Source: an uncultured Prevotella sp. (GTDB lineage Bacteria; Bacteroidota; Bacteroidia; Bacteroidales; Bacteroidaceae). Taken from it: a DNA stretch of 64,000 nt. Where the stretch lies: the NCBI GenBank assembly GCA_905234845.1, contig CAJOIW010000004.1, forward strand, positions 1 to 64,000. Direction: 5' to 3'. Of the stretch, positions 45,545 through 53,148 are shown piece after piece (positions within the stretch are counted from its first letter, which is position 1; every line of letters starts with the position of its first letter). The position numbers and the translations under genes were made by a program. A model generated the notes under the pieces. It did no database searches. It was given only the letters and a program-made list of their open reading frames with translations, and had not been told where the DNA came from.

Positions 45545-46566
45545 AGGCCGTCATCCGATATTCCGACTTGAGCAGACATCGCAGCGAACTCATGGGATTT
45601 GCGATGCTGATTATCGTGATGTTCCATATCTTTGTGCCCCGGCAGAGCGCATTCTTCGGACTGCATCGCATCGGTAACAGCGGTGTAGACATCTTCCTCT
45701 TCCTGAGTGGCATCGGCATGTGGTATTCGTGGACAAAGACAGCCAATCCCTCTACACTGCAATTCTTCAAGCGACGCTATGCCCGCATCTATCCCGCATG
45801 GCTTATCATCGCTCTGCTCTACTATGGCAACGACTATCTTACGGCACGTCAGCGCAGCACAAGCCTGACAGACCTTGCGGGCGATGTGCTCATCAACTGG
45901 GACTATTGGCTCAGCGCTGACTATTCGTTCTGGTACATTCCCGCTATCATGATGCTCTATACGCTCACGCCTTTCTATCTTCGTCTTGTCATCCGACATC
46001 CTGTCTATCGCTGGCTGCCCGTGCTGGCCATTGTGTGGTCGGTTGTTGTCCAGTGGGTGCCGCAGGTTCACGCTGCTGTAGGACATGTAGAAGCCTTTTG
46101 GAGCCGCATACCCATTTTCTTCATCGGTATCAATTTGGGCCAGAGTGTGAAAGAGAACCAACGCATAGAGGGACACGCTGTCTGGATGCCCGCCATCGTC
46201 TTCACCGCAACGCTTGCCGTGAGCATTTATCTTGAACAGCATTACTATGGTCGCTACCCACTCTTCATCGAGCGCATGATTTATATCCCGATGGTAGTGT
46301 CGGGCTGTTTGTTGGGTGGTAGTCTGTTTGCCTATATGGAAAAATTCCTTACGGGCAAATGTATGAACCGTGCCCTGGCCTTCGTCGGAACGGTCAGCCT
46401 GGAAATCTACCTCATTCATGAGCAATTCATCCATCTACATATCAGGAAACTCGCTCTCGGCTATTGGCCCACATTCTTCCTTGTTGTTGTGGCCACACTG
46501 CCGCTGGCTTGGTTGCTGAGCAAGATAGCCATATACATAGAAAAAACTATAAACCGTAAACTATAA
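45541..46566 (+). CDS. Membrane acyltransferase family protein (second copy)
   Basis: A 341-residue polytopic acyltransferase-3-type protein. SELMGFAMLIIVMFHIFVPRQ carries the conserved H, followed by GNSGVDIFLFLSGIGMWYSW (VDIFLFLSG is a strong family signature), KRRYARIYPAWLI and the C-terminal FVGTVSLEIYLIHEQFI. It overlaps the preceding gene by 4 bases. Its last codons (TINRKL and stop) lie within a repeat of the TAAACCG/TAAACTG heptamer type. Two such proteins side by side suggest two acylation sites or substrates. Confidence 0.85.
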   Translation: MKAVIRYSDLSRHRSELMGFAMLIIVMFHIFVPRQSAFFGLHRIGNSGVDIFLFLSGIGMWYSWTKTANPSTLQFFKRRYARIYPAWLIIALLYYGNDYLTARQRSTSLTDLAGDVLINWDYWLSADYSFWYIPAIMMLYTLTPFYLRLVIRHPVYRWLPVLAIVWSVVVQWVPQVHAAVGHVEAFWSRIPIFFIGINLGQSVKENQRIEGHAVWMPAIVFTATLAVSIYLEQHYYGRYPLFIERMIYIPMVVSGCLLGGSLFAYMEKFLTGKCMNRALAFVGTVSLEIYLIHEQFIHLHIRKLALGYWPTFFLVVVATLPLAWLLSKIAIYIEKTINRKL

Positions 46567-46577
46567 ACTGTAAACCC
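46546..46577. repeat. Heptamer-type repeat at a gene junction
   Basis: ACTATAAACCGTAAACTATAAACTGTAAAC-type repeat. It encodes the end of the upstream protein, including its TAA stop, and fills the spacer to the next ATG. Confidence 0.7.
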
Positions 46578-46578
46578 A

Positions 46579-47460
46579 ATGAAAGATATACTCCGTCTCA
46601 TCCGTCCGCACCATTGGACCAAGAACATGTTTGTCTTCTTGCCTCTCTTCTTCGGTGGTATGTTGCTCAATGTTCCTGTCTTGACGCATGGCATCATCGC
46701 TTTTGTGGCATTTTGCCTTGCGGCTTCTTCTGTCTATTGCTTCAACGACATCATCGATGTGGAGGCCGATCGCCGGCATCCTGTGAAATGCCAACGTCCC
46801 GTTGCTTCAGGAAAGGTTTCTGTCGGGCAGGGCTATCTGCTTATGTTCATATTAATAGTGCTCGCCATGGGTGTACTGATGCTTCTGCCTCCTTCGGCAC
46901 GGTGGAAGACAATGGGTGTAGTAGGGTTCTATTATCTGCTCAACTTGGGCTATTGCTCATGGCTGAAGCAGTTTGCCATCCTTGATGTGTGCATTGTGGC
47001 CTTTGGCTTTGTTCTCCGCATCATGGCTGGCGGCTATGCCTGCTCCGTTGTACCTAGCCATTGGATCGTGCTGATGACCTTCCTGCTCACGCTCTTTTTG
47101 AGCTTTGCCAAACGGCGCGATGATGTTTTGCGCATGAATATCACCGGAGAGGCTCCCCGTAAGAACACCAGTCGCTATAACATCACGTTCATCAATCAGG
47201 CCATTACCATCACCGCCTCGGTGACACTCGTCTGCTACATCATGTACACCGTATCGCCCGAGGTTGTTGAGCGGTTCCACACCCACAATCTCTATGTAAC
47301 CAGCGTGTTCGTGCTCATCGGTTTGCTGCGCTATATTCAGATAGCGGTGGTTGACGAAAAGAGTGGAGACCCCACAAAGGTCATCCTGCGCGACCGCTTC
47401 TCACAGTTCATCGTGTTGGCGTGGCTCGTCTCGTTCCTGCTCATTATCTATATTGTATGA
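46579..47460 (+). CDS. UbiA-family polyprenyl-phosphate phosphoribosyltransferase-like protein
   Basis: A 293-residue polytopic UbiA-superfamily prenyltransferase. The start LRLIRPHHWTKNMFVFLPLFFGG and the metal/diphosphate-binding motifs YCFNDIIDVEADRRHP and LSFAKRRDDVLR match the group that includes decaprenyl-phosphate 5-phosphoribosyltransferase (Rv3806c type), which couples PRPP and polyprenyl phosphate. The adjacent HAD phosphatase would then remove the 5-phosphate. Quinone biosynthesis is the alternative, but the RPHHWTKN start and the neighbours favour the sugar-lipid role. No DprE1/DprE2 epimerase genes are nearby, so ribose rather than arabinose is the simpler prediction. Confidence 0.8.
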   Translation: MKDILRLIRPHHWTKNMFVFLPLFFGGMLLNVPVLTHGIIAFVAFCLAASSVYCFNDIIDVEADRRHPVKCQRPVASGKVSVGQGYLLMFILIVLAMGVLMLLPPSARWKTMGVVGFYYLLNLGYCSWLKQFAILDVCIVAFGFVLRIMAGGYACSVVPSHWIVLMTFLLTLFLSFAKRRDDVLRMNITGEAPRKNTSRYNITFINQAITITASVTLVCYIMYTVSPEVVERFHTHNLYVTSVFVLIGLLRYIQIAVVDEKSGDPTKVILRDRFSQFIVLAWLVSFLLIIYIV

Positions 47461-47476
47461 CCGACATTTATAAGGT

Positions 47477-48079
47477 ATGACCGGCGATAAAGAAATTATC
47501 CACGTATTCGATTTCGACGGAACGCTAACGCGAAAAGACTCGTTTATCGAACTCATCCGAACAAAAGCAGGGACATTCGGACTTTTTCTGGGTATACTCT
47601 GCTATAGTCCCTGGCTGGTGATGATGAAACTGGGGCTTTATTCGAATGAGAAAGCCAAGCAGCGCGTCTTCAGTCATTTTTTCAAGAATATGTCGGTGTC
47701 CGACTTTTCGGCTCTTTGTCAGGAGTTAGCCAGCCGCCGTGAAGAAATACTCAATCAGGATGTTCTCATAAAATTGGAAGAGGCACTTGGTCATGACCAA
47801 CAGGTATTCATTGTTACGGCAAGTGCCGCCGAGTGGGTTCAGCCCTTCTTGCCCGTCCACGAGCGGCTCACTATTGTCGCAACGGGTCTTGAGGTTGAGA
47901 ACGGTCGTCTTACCGGACATTTCAGTACCTCTAATTGCTATGGTGCGGAAAAGGTGCGCCGTCTGAAGAAATTGCTTCCCCTGTCACGGGAGCACTACTA
48001 TATCGTGGCCTATGGCGACAGCCGAGGCGACAAGGAAATGTTTGAGTTTGCAGAAGAAAAAGTAATAGTAAAGAGTTGA
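47477..48079 (+). CDS. HAD-superfamily phosphatase (HAD-IB type)
   Basis: A 200-residue soluble HAD hydrolase: motif I FDFDGTLTRKDSF (DxDGT), motif II IVTASAAEW, a Lys in the GAEKVRRLKK segment and motif IV AYGDSRGDKEM. The SerB-like size and cap are typical of HAD-IB. Gene order suggests it dephosphorylates polyprenyl-phosphoryl-5-phosphoribose made by the UbiA-type enzyme 16 bases upstream, by analogy with the mycobacterial pathway where an unrelated phosphatase does this. That role is inference. Confidence 0.85.
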   Translation: MTGDKEIIHVFDFDGTLTRKDSFIELIRTKAGTFGLFLGILCYSPWLVMMKLGLYSNEKAKQRVFSHFFKNMSVSDFSALCQELASRREEILNQDVLIKLEEALGHDQQVFIVTASAAEWVQPFLPVHERLTIVATGLEVENGRLTGHFSTSNCYGAEKVRRLKKLLPLSREHYYIVAYGDSRGDKEMFEFAEEKVIVKS

Positions 48080-48139
48080 ACGATTTATGAAAAAGCTCGA
48101 ATGGGATTCAACACTAAACTCTAAAACAAAAATGTTGAA

Positions 48140-49516
48140 ATGATGAAACAATTATTCTGCATACGACGCGAGGAACGATGGATAGCTCTGGTCTCGTTCC
48201 TTGTCTTCACCGCACTTACGGCAGTGGTCATTGTCCGCTACCATAGCCTTTTCTCCGTCTATACGGATAGTGTCTGGGGACCTTTTCCCAGCAAGTTTCA
48301 TGTGTCGGGTTTCGACGCGCTTGTCTACACGATTGTTTCGCGTTGGAACACGTTCTACACCATTGTCTTCCGCCATCCACTGCTGCCCATACTGCTCTAT
48401 CCGCTTTATTTGGTCAACCAAGGACTGTATGCGCTTACCGGCATTAACTGCGTGCAGTTTGTCGTGGCTGCCGTTCTCATCGTCTCGGCGGTTTACACGG
48501 TTATCTTCCTCTATCGAATTTTTCAGGAGGTGGTGGGACTGAAAAAGGCCGATTCCATCGTACTTTGTGCGCTGACATTCTCGTTTGCCTATATGATGCT
48601 GAGTGTGGTCGTGCCCGAGCATTTCATGTTTTCTGCCTTTCTGCTTACACTGACACTCTACATCAGTGGTCGCCATATTGTAGCCAATAGGCACGGCCGT
48701 CGGCATGAGAGGAAGAAGATGGGTATCGCTGCCACGGTCTTATTGTTTTTCCTGACAGGAGGATTGTCGTTGACCAACGGTGTGAAGGTGTTTTTAGCGC
48801 AATGGTTTGTTAATGGGCGCAGTTTTTTCCGTCTCGCCAATCTGTTGTTTGGTGTGGTGTTGCCCGTCGTATTGCTGCTGGGGTTTAGTCAGGCGGAATA
48901 CAAACTGCTCACCGTTCCTGGTGAGAAAGCCCGTGCCGAGGCTGCCGCAGCGAAAGCTAAGAAAACGGGAAAACCTGTGAAGAAAACGGGTAAGAAGAGT
49001 AAGGCCGACGGTCAGCCTTTCCTCCCCTCTCTTCGGGAGGGGTCGGAGGTAGGCCGGTTCCTGCAATGGAGTGACGCCACCACGTCGCGCACGAAGACCG
49101 TCGTGCACAATCTTTTCGGTGAGAGCATTCAGTTGCATGAGGACCATCTTTTGGGCGATGCCCACAACGGGCGACCTGTGTTTGTGAGCTACCGTCACGC
49201 CTACCAGTATGTCATAGAGGCATTTATAGTCCTGTTGTTTGTTGCCGGTATTTGGTTTGGCAGGCGTGAGCGGTTTCTCTGGCTGGCACTCTCATTCTTT
49301 GCCATCGACCTTATCGTTCATCTCGGCTTCGGCTTTGCCATCAACGAGGTCTATATCACAGGAGCCCACTGGCTTTTTGTTATTCCCCTTGCCATAGCCT
49401 ATATCTTTAAGGCGATGACCCGTTTGGGCCGCAGTTGGTTGCGCTGGCTGACGGGATTGCTGGCGCTTTGGCTGTGGGTATATAATGGTTTCCTGTTTGT
49501 CAAGTATATGATGTGA
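48140..49516 (+). CDS. Polytopic membrane protein, GT-C-like, paralog 1
   Basis: A 458-residue inner-membrane protein with about ten hydrophobic segments. Features shared with the next two genes: SGFD in the first large loop (FHVSGFDALVYTI), RHPLLPILLYPLY, VVPEHF, NG in LSLTNGVK, NLFGES, and NEVYITGAHW near the C terminus. An acidic residue in the first external loop plus a downstream RHP box resembles GT-C glycosyltransferases using polyprenyl-phosphate sugars, but I know of no assigned family (a DUF6080 membership is possible). A Lys-rich loop (KAKKTGKPVKKTGKKSKADG) precedes a GC-rich repeat-encoded peptide at residues about 294-307. Confidence 0.75.
   Translation: MMKQLFCIRREERWIALVSFLVFTALTAVVIVRYHSLFSVYTDSVWGPFPSKFHVSGFDALVYTIVSRWNTFYTIVFRHPLLPILLYPLYLVNQGLYALTGINCVQFVVAAVLIVSAVYTVIFLYRIFQEVVGLKKADSIVLCALTFSFAYMMLSVVVPEHFMFSAFLLTLTLYISGRHIVANRHGRRHERKKMGIAATVLLFFLTGGLSLTNGVKVFLAQWFVNGRSFFRLANLLFGVVLPVVLLLGFSQAEYKLLTVPGEKARAEAAAAKAKKTGKPVKKTGKKSKADGQPFLPSLREGSEVGRFLQWSDATTSRTKTVVHNLFGESIQLHEDHLLGDAHNGRPVFVSYRHAYQYVIEAFIVLLFVAGIWFGRRERFLWLALSFFAIDLIVHLGFGFAINEVYITGAHWLFVIPLAIAYIFKAMTRLGRSWLRWLTGLLALWLWVYNGFLFVKYMM
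49019..49060. repeat. Short GC-rich palindromic element inside paralog 1
   Basis: CCTCCCCTCTCTTCGGGAGGGG-type hairpin encoding FLPSLREGSEVG. It keeps the frame and is placed in a hydrophilic loop. Confidence 0.7.
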
Positions 49517-49556
49517 ATAGTTGACAAATTGAAAGGTTGAAAGTTGAGAGGTTGAG
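49513..49556. repeat. AAAGTTGA-type repeat spacer
   Basis: TTGAAAGGTTGAAAGTTGAGAGGTTGAG: four near-copies of an AAAGGTTGA nonamer between paralogs 1 and 2. Related strings occur at 52614-52675, 57990, 58359 and, inverted, at 62893. Confidence 0.6.
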
Positions 49557-50993
49557 ATGCTAAAAAAACTCCTACACATATTTGCCATTCGGAGGGGTGA
49601 GCGTTGGCTGGCATTGGGTGCGCTACTCTTCTTCGTGTTGCTCAACGCATTGCTGATCTATCGTTATTACGATCGCTTCACACTTGGAGGCAATCTTGGT
49701 TTTTGGACGATTTTCTACAAGTCATTCCACGTGTCGGGCTTCGACGCCTACGCTTATATCACCATGTCGAACCTGCGCATCCACTATGTCACTGCCCGTC
49801 ACCCGCTTTATCTGTCGTTACTCCTGCCTTTTTACTGGCTCAATAGTTGGCAGATGGAGTACACCCACTACAATCTGGCTGTATTCTTCGAGGCTTTCAT
49901 AGTTATCTTCTGCGCGGTTTACTCCTTCCTTTTCTTGTATCGCACGCTGCACGAGGTGGTGGAAGTCGGTCGCAAGGATGCCGTGCTGCTTACGGTGTTC
50001 TTCTTCTCCTTTGCCCATGTGATGCTCACGGCAATGGTGCCCGACCACTTCGTCATCTCGTTGTTTCTGCTTATGCTGACCGTCTATGTCGTGGGCCGTC
50101 GGATGAAAAGTGGTCGTTTGCTGCTACCCGTGCAGACGGCGTTGCTGTTGTTTTTCACGGCAGGCATCACTGTCACCAACGGTGTGAAGACCATTTTGGC
50201 GGCATTGTTCGTGAACGGGCGGAAGGCCTTCCGATGGCCCATGCTGCTGGCCTATGCCGTGCCGGTGGTATTGCTGTGGGGCATCTGGCAGTGGCAGTAC
50301 ACGGCCTACGAGGTGCCACAGGCCGAGCAAGTTAAAAAACTGGAGGAAAACGCAAAGCGCAAGGATCCGCATTTTGCCGAACGTCACAAGGTTCACGACG
50401 ACTTTGTAAAACGGCAGAACGGTGTACCTGTGGCCGAGGATGTGCCGTTATTGGAGTGGAGCGATGTGGGCACCAGCCGATGGCACTCCGTGGTCGACAA
50501 TCTTTTCGGTGAGACCTTTATCCTCCACCGCGACCATCTGCTGGAGGATGTCCTTCAGGAACGGCCCGTGTTTGTGGCCTATAGCAACCCCTTCCTCTAT
50601 GTTCTGGAGGCGATGATAGTCGTGCTGTTTGCCGTTGGCGTATGGGTGGGACGGCGCGAGCGGCTCATGCAGTTGTTGCTCACATGGTTTGCTTTCGACA
50701 TGGTGATGCATCTCGGTTTCGGTTTCGGGCTGAACGAAGTCTATATCATGGCGGCCCACTGGACATTTATCGTACCGATAGCCGTGGGATATTTGATAAA
50801 GAAAACTCCCTCCCCATCCCTCCCCCAAGGAGAGGGAGTTGGGTTCCTCTCCTTGGGGGAGGTCAGGAAGGGTTCCTCCTCTCCTTCGGGGAGGTTGCAA
50901 GGGGTTTTCCGTTGGGTGGTAGCCATGCTCACGGTGTGGCTGCTCACCTATAATGGTTATCTCGTCATCACATACCTGTTTGTAAATAAATAA
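49557..50993 (+). CDS. Polytopic membrane protein, GT-C-like, paralog 2
   Basis: A 478-residue paralog of the genes on either side. The same landmarks are present: FHVSGFDAYAYITMS, ARHPLYLSLLLPFY, MVPDHFVISLFLLMLTVYVVGRR, GITVTNGVKTI, SVVDNLFGETFILHRDHLL, and HLGFGFGLNEVYIMAAHWTFIVP. Near the C terminus, residues about 417-448 (TPSPSLPQGEGVGFLSLGEV..) are encoded by a GC-rich repeat element between two membrane segments. The three paralogs are arranged head to tail and presumably arose by duplication. Function is inferred only: a possible transferase for polyprenyl-phosphate-linked sugar. Confidence 0.75.
   Translation: MLKKLLHIFAIRRGERWLALGALLFFVLLNALLIYRYYDRFTLGGNLGFWTIFYKSFHVSGFDAYAYITMSNLRIHYVTARHPLYLSLLLPFYWLNSWQMEYTHYNLAVFFEAFIVIFCAVYSFLFLYRTLHEVVEVGRKDAVLLTVFFFSFAHVMLTAMVPDHFVISLFLLMLTVYVVGRRMKSGRLLLPVQTALLLFFTAGITVTNGVKTILAALFVNGRKAFRWPMLLAYAVPVVLLWGIWQWQYTAYEVPQAEQVKKLEENAKRKDPHFAERHKVHDDFVKRQNGVPVAEDVPLLEWSDVGTSRWHSVVDNLFGETFILHRDHLLEDVLQERPVFVAYSNPFLYVLEAMIVVLFAVGVWVGRRERLMQLLLTWFAFDMVMHLGFGFGLNEVYIMAAHWTFIVPIAVGYLIKKTPSPSLPQGEGVGFLSLGEVRKGSSSPSGRLQGVFRWVVAMLTVWLLTYNGYLVITYLFVNK
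50805..50905. repeat. GC-rich palindromic element inside paralog 2
   Basis: CCCTCCCCCAAGGAGAGGG (about 50816-50834) and further CCTTGGGGGAGG and CCTTCGGGGAGG half-copies, about 100 bases in all, in frame. Confidence 0.85.
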
Positions 50994-51006
50994 TGAGAAG
51001 GGAAGA

Positions 51007-52329
51007 ATGAAAAAGTGGTTTCTCCTATGCTTGTTGCTTGCGCTGGTGGCATTACAGGTGCTGCAAGGCGAACGCTATTGGCCGCTTTTTGCCCATTTCA
51101 CCGACGATTCTTGGCGCCAGTTCCTCCGCAACTTTCGCATGTCGGGCTTCGACCCAATCACCTATAGCATCCTCACCGACTGGCACATCGGCTACGACCT
51201 GCTGCGCCACCCGTTGTTGCCCTACCTCTGCTATCCGCTTTACCTGTTGAACCAGTTGCTGTGGTGGATTACGGGAGCCAACTGCGCACAGGTCATCGTG
51301 GGACTGTTGTTGGTGGCATCCACCAGTGGCGCCATGCTGTTGCACTATCGCCTGTTGCGCGAGGTCGTGGGAGTAGGTTCGGGAATAGCACTTTTGCTCA
51401 CCGCCATGCTCATGGGCTTTGGCATGGTGATGGTTACGAGTGTAGTGCCCGACCATTTCTGCTTCTCGCTGTTTCTGCTCATGTTGGTGCTCTATCGTGC
51501 AGGAGTGAAGATGAAGCGCGGCGCGAAGTTCTCCCTGCGCGAGGCCGTGTGGCTCATGCTCATCACAGCCGGAGTGACGCTCAGCAACGGCATTGTCGTA
51601 TTGATGGCGGTGTGCGCCACCACAATCCTAAACCCCTCCCCATCCCTCCCCGAAGGAGAGGGAGCCAACCCGCCATCTCAATCCCCCCTCCCTTGGGGGA
51701 AGGCTACGGGGAGGCGAGCTCCGCTCGGGATGGGGGCTGGGGGTAGATTCTTCTTCACCCTTATTCTTGTCATGCTTCTTCTCGTTGGTTTTGCCGAGGC
51801 GATGGTGTTGCTGCATACCCACACGGCCGGTGCCGTGGCCGACTCCATGAATAGCCAGTTCGCCTATACCGTTGGGAAAGCCTCCCGACTCGACATTCTC
51901 GTGGAGAACTTCTTCGGCGAGAGCCTTCAGCTCCATCGTAAGTATATCCTCGGCGATGTGCTGTTGAGGCGACCCGTCATCATCCGCTACACGTGGTCGA
52001 TGCAGTATGTGGTGGAGGCGGTCATCGTAGGAATGTCGGCCATCGGTTTCTGGAAGGGTCGTCGCAAGCCGTTTGCGTGGTTGCTCGCCGGCGTGCTGGT
52101 GTTCAACCTGCTGCTGCATATCGTGTTGGGATTCGGCATCAACGAGGTGCATATCATGGCAGCCCACTGGGTCTTTGTCTTGTCGCTTTCCATCGGCTAC
52201 ATTTTCGTGCGCATCCCGAGGTTAGGAGGTGTTCTCGCTTTTGTTATTATCCTTTCCATCACCGTCTATCTTTGGGCTTACCACGTTTATCAGCTCGTAG
52301 TCTATTGGTCGTGGCCACTGGTCAAATAG
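51007..52329 (+). CDS. Polytopic membrane protein, GT-C-like, paralog 3
   Basis: A 440-residue third paralog: FRMSGFDPITYSILTDW, LRHPLLPYLCYPLYLLNQ, VVPDHFCFSLFLLMLVLY, GVTLSNGIVV, ENFFGESLQLHRKYIL and FGINEVHIMAAHWVFV. Residues 209-247 (NPSPSLPEGEGANPPSQ..SPLPWG..GAGGR) are encoded by a GC-rich repeat element, and both the peptide and the following FFFTL resemble the insertion in the EptA-like protein. It begins 13 bases after paralog 2 and is the last gene of the run; a repeat-filled 0.8-kb spacer follows. Confidence 0.75.
   Translation: MKKWFLLCLLLALVALQVLQGERYWPLFAHFTDDSWRQFLRNFRMSGFDPITYSILTDWHIGYDLLRHPLLPYLCYPLYLLNQLLWWITGANCAQVIVGLLLVASTSGAMLLHYRLLREVVGVGSGIALLLTAMLMGFGMVMVTSVVPDHFCFSLFLLMLVLYRAGVKMKRGAKFSLREAVWLMLITAGVTLSNGIVVLMAVCATTILNPSPSLPEGEGANPPSQSPLPWGKATGRRAPLGMGAGGRFFFTLILVMLLLVGFAEAMVLLHTHTAGAVADSMNSQFAYTVGKASRLDILVENFFGESLQLHRKYILGDVLLRRPVIIRYTWSMQYVVEAVIVGMSAIGFWKGRRKPFAWLLAGVLVFNLLLHIVLGFGINEVHIMAAHWVFVLSLSIGYIFVRIPRLGGVLAFVIILSITVYLWAYHVYQLVVYWSWPLVK
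51631..51747. repeat. GC-rich palindromic element inside paralog 3
   Basis: CCCCTCCCCATCCCTCCCCG.. and the related CCCCCTCCCTTGGGGGAAGG are followed by a GAGCTCCGCTCGGGATGGGG segment, about 115 bases in all, in frame with the host gene. Confidence 0.85.
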
Positions 52330-52592
52330 GTTTGTCAGTGCCATCAGCAAAGAGCTTAAGCTTAAAACGATTCTATAGACAGGGGTTCAGACTGAAGTGA
52401 AACGGGGGTTACTATTTACGGCATTACGGGGTTGGAGTTGCCGCCTGTCCCACTACCAGACGAACCGTTGCAACCAGATCCGCCGCATCGCGTTGGTTGG
52501 ATAGGCGGAAATAACAAATTGTAAGTGAAAAGGCGATTTTGCTTAAAAATCGTGTTTTCATTTTTGTTCAGATTTACTCTCATTCTAGGCGA

Positions 52593-52794
52593 GTGAAAGA
52601 TATATCTTTCGGAAATTGAGAGTTGAAGCCCCTCCCGACCTCCCCGAAGGAGAGGAGAAAAGTTGAGTTGAAAGAGGGGGAGAGTCGCGAAACATATATG
52701 TTTCGGGGTGCGAAAGGCAAGGTTTTGTAGTGCAAAAGACGGTCTTTCGGAGGGTGAAAGCTTAGCTTTCGCAAGTGAGAGACATATCTTTCAG
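52593..52794. repeat. Array of palindromic units (six copies) split by a GC-rich element
   Basis: GTGAAAGATATATCTTTCGG (52593-52612), then after the GC-rich element GCGAAACATATATGTTTCGG (52687-52706), GCGAAAGGCAAGGTTTTG (imperfect), GCAAAAGACGGTCTTTCGG, GTGAAAGCTTAGCTTTCGC (52754-52772) and GTGAGAGACATATCTTTCAG (52775-52794). Arms and core change together so that pairing is kept. Confidence 0.82.
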
Positions 52795-52875
52795 AAGTGA
52801 GAGGTGAGACATGATACGTGAGAAGTAGGCTATGGCGCTGGCTGCCAGCGAGTTAGGTGAAAATCAGAAAAGCGG

Positions 52876-52934
52876 CTCATATTCGCGTTATTTGGCGCGA
52901 CGGAAAACTTTTTTCAAAATAACGCAAATATGAG
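52876..52934. repeat. Long inverted repeat with 23-base centre
   Basis: CTCATATTCGCGTTATTT (52876-52893) and AAATAACGCAAATATGAG (52917-52934) pair with one mismatch. It could be a transcript end or the remnant of a small mobile element. Confidence 0.75.
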
Positions 52935-53126
52935 GCACTTTCAAAAACGCGGTTGTAAGCATAATCGCCGTTTTGCTTACAATCTCGTACACAGACTATC
53001 CTTTAAAAAAATTGTAAAAAAAATGTTTTTGCCTTTGAATTTAGCGAAAAGTGTGTTTTCATTACCTTTTCTCTAAAGAAAACTTAATTCTTTATTCTGA
53101 CTGGCTTATAAATCAAGATTTTTATG

Positions 53127-53134
53127 TATATTTG
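53127..53134 (+). promoter_or_regulatory. -7 element before dut
   Basis: TATATTTG, 14 bases before the dut ATG; no good -33 element at the usual distance. Confidence 0.4.
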
Positions 53135-53148
53135 CAAGTTGAAACAGC

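Larger units (their letters stand above)
52330..53148. other. Repeat-filled spacer after the envelope-modification operon
   Basis: No gene can be supported in these 819 bases. They contain a GC-rich element at 52628-52657, a palindrome array at 52593-52794, a long inverted repeat at 52876-52934 and the dut promoter region. Two stretches with CGATTTTGCTTA..TAAGC-like sequence (near 52530 and 52960) also resemble each other. Confidence 0.6.
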
